DNA of 64,000 nucleotides from Allacma fusca. Its lineage: Eukaryota > Arthropoda > Collembola > Symphypleona > Sminthuridae. The translations under genes and the position numbers were made by a program. How positions within the stretch are numbered: the stretch's first letter is position 1; each line of letters starts with the position of its first letter. The notes beneath the pieces were generated by a model, which worked only from the letters and a program-made list of their open reading frames with translations, searched no databases and was not told the DNA's origin. Positions 63,933 to 64,000 of the stretch are shown piece after piece. The DNA lies in the NCBI GenBank assembly GCA_947179485.1, contig OX359250.1, forward strand, positions 6,779,661-6,843,660, given 5' to 3'.

Positions 63933-64000
63933 CCTCTTCCTAACAATAATTCCCTGCACTGATGCGTTTTACCTTTGACAATGCCCTTATAAATACCCAC

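Larger units (their letters stand above)
60256..64000. other. Right end with no supported gene
   Basis: Contains GA/CT microsatellites and an 11-base tandem duplication (60750-60771). A + strand frame at 60636-60911 has some protein-like sequence (KREDSGFRKEDYILES) but no acceptor/donor pair. If the minus-strand exon at 60066 is internal, its upstream exons would lie here or beyond the window. Confidence 0.45.

Noticed and set aside
1-64000. tRNA, rRNA, CRISPR arrays and transposable elements
   Set aside because: I looked for tRNA B-box-like sequence, conserved rRNA, spaced direct repeats, terminal inverted repeats and transposase or reverse-transcriptase motifs, and saw none. A structured search (tRNAscan-SE, RepeatMasker with a matched library) could still find diverged examples.

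Overview
This looks like a nuclear, non-repetitive region from an animal genome, most probably an arthropod. The DNA is AT-rich (by eye about 38% GC) and mildly CpG-poor. It is full of (CT)n/(GA)n and (CA)n microsatellites and of short GTAC/TACATA-type words. Coding DNA is sparse, carried in short exons separated by kilobases and bounded by GT...AG splice sites. I see no operons, rRNA, recognisable tRNA, CRISPR array or intact transposable element. I could not identify the species and matched no protein to a named family.

The one gene I am confident of is on the + strand at about 28.6-31.8 kb. A 725-base first coding exon (28580-29304) is joined in phase to a 177-base exon (31590-31766). Together they encode about 300 residues of Ser/Asn/Asp/Glu-rich, probably disordered protein. 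A conserved-looking block (RVSF, then MVETLIFESP) sits exactly at the exon junction, and RVSF fits the RVxF docking motif for protein phosphatase 1. The rest of the gene lies downstream. Candidate later exons at 34742-34805, 39676-39786 and 42760-42883 are weak and partly mutually exclusive.

The left 10.4 kb holds a tentative minus-strand gene, read from 10392 down to 1191. Three exons with good splice signals and matching phases (10392-10307, 5281-5178, 1301-1191) give about 100 residues of C-terminus and a polyadenylation signal at 1077-1082. A small extra exon (6395-6354) fits between them in phase. The terminal exon has a TGA followed by C and then a further 30 open codons in frame, which could be stop-codon readthrough. 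The same 10 kb also contains possible + strand exons (1803-1873 and 8103-8191).

At the right end there is a good minus-strand acidic exon candidate at 60066-60240. Isolated possible exons lie near 41.1-41.4, 48.4 and 52.9 kb. The remaining DNA appears to be introns and intergenic sequence with microsatellites and short palindromes.

Exon calls other than the 28.6-31.8 kb gene were made by pairing splice sites with open frames by eye. In DNA of this composition that procedure gives false positives, and the confidences reflect this.
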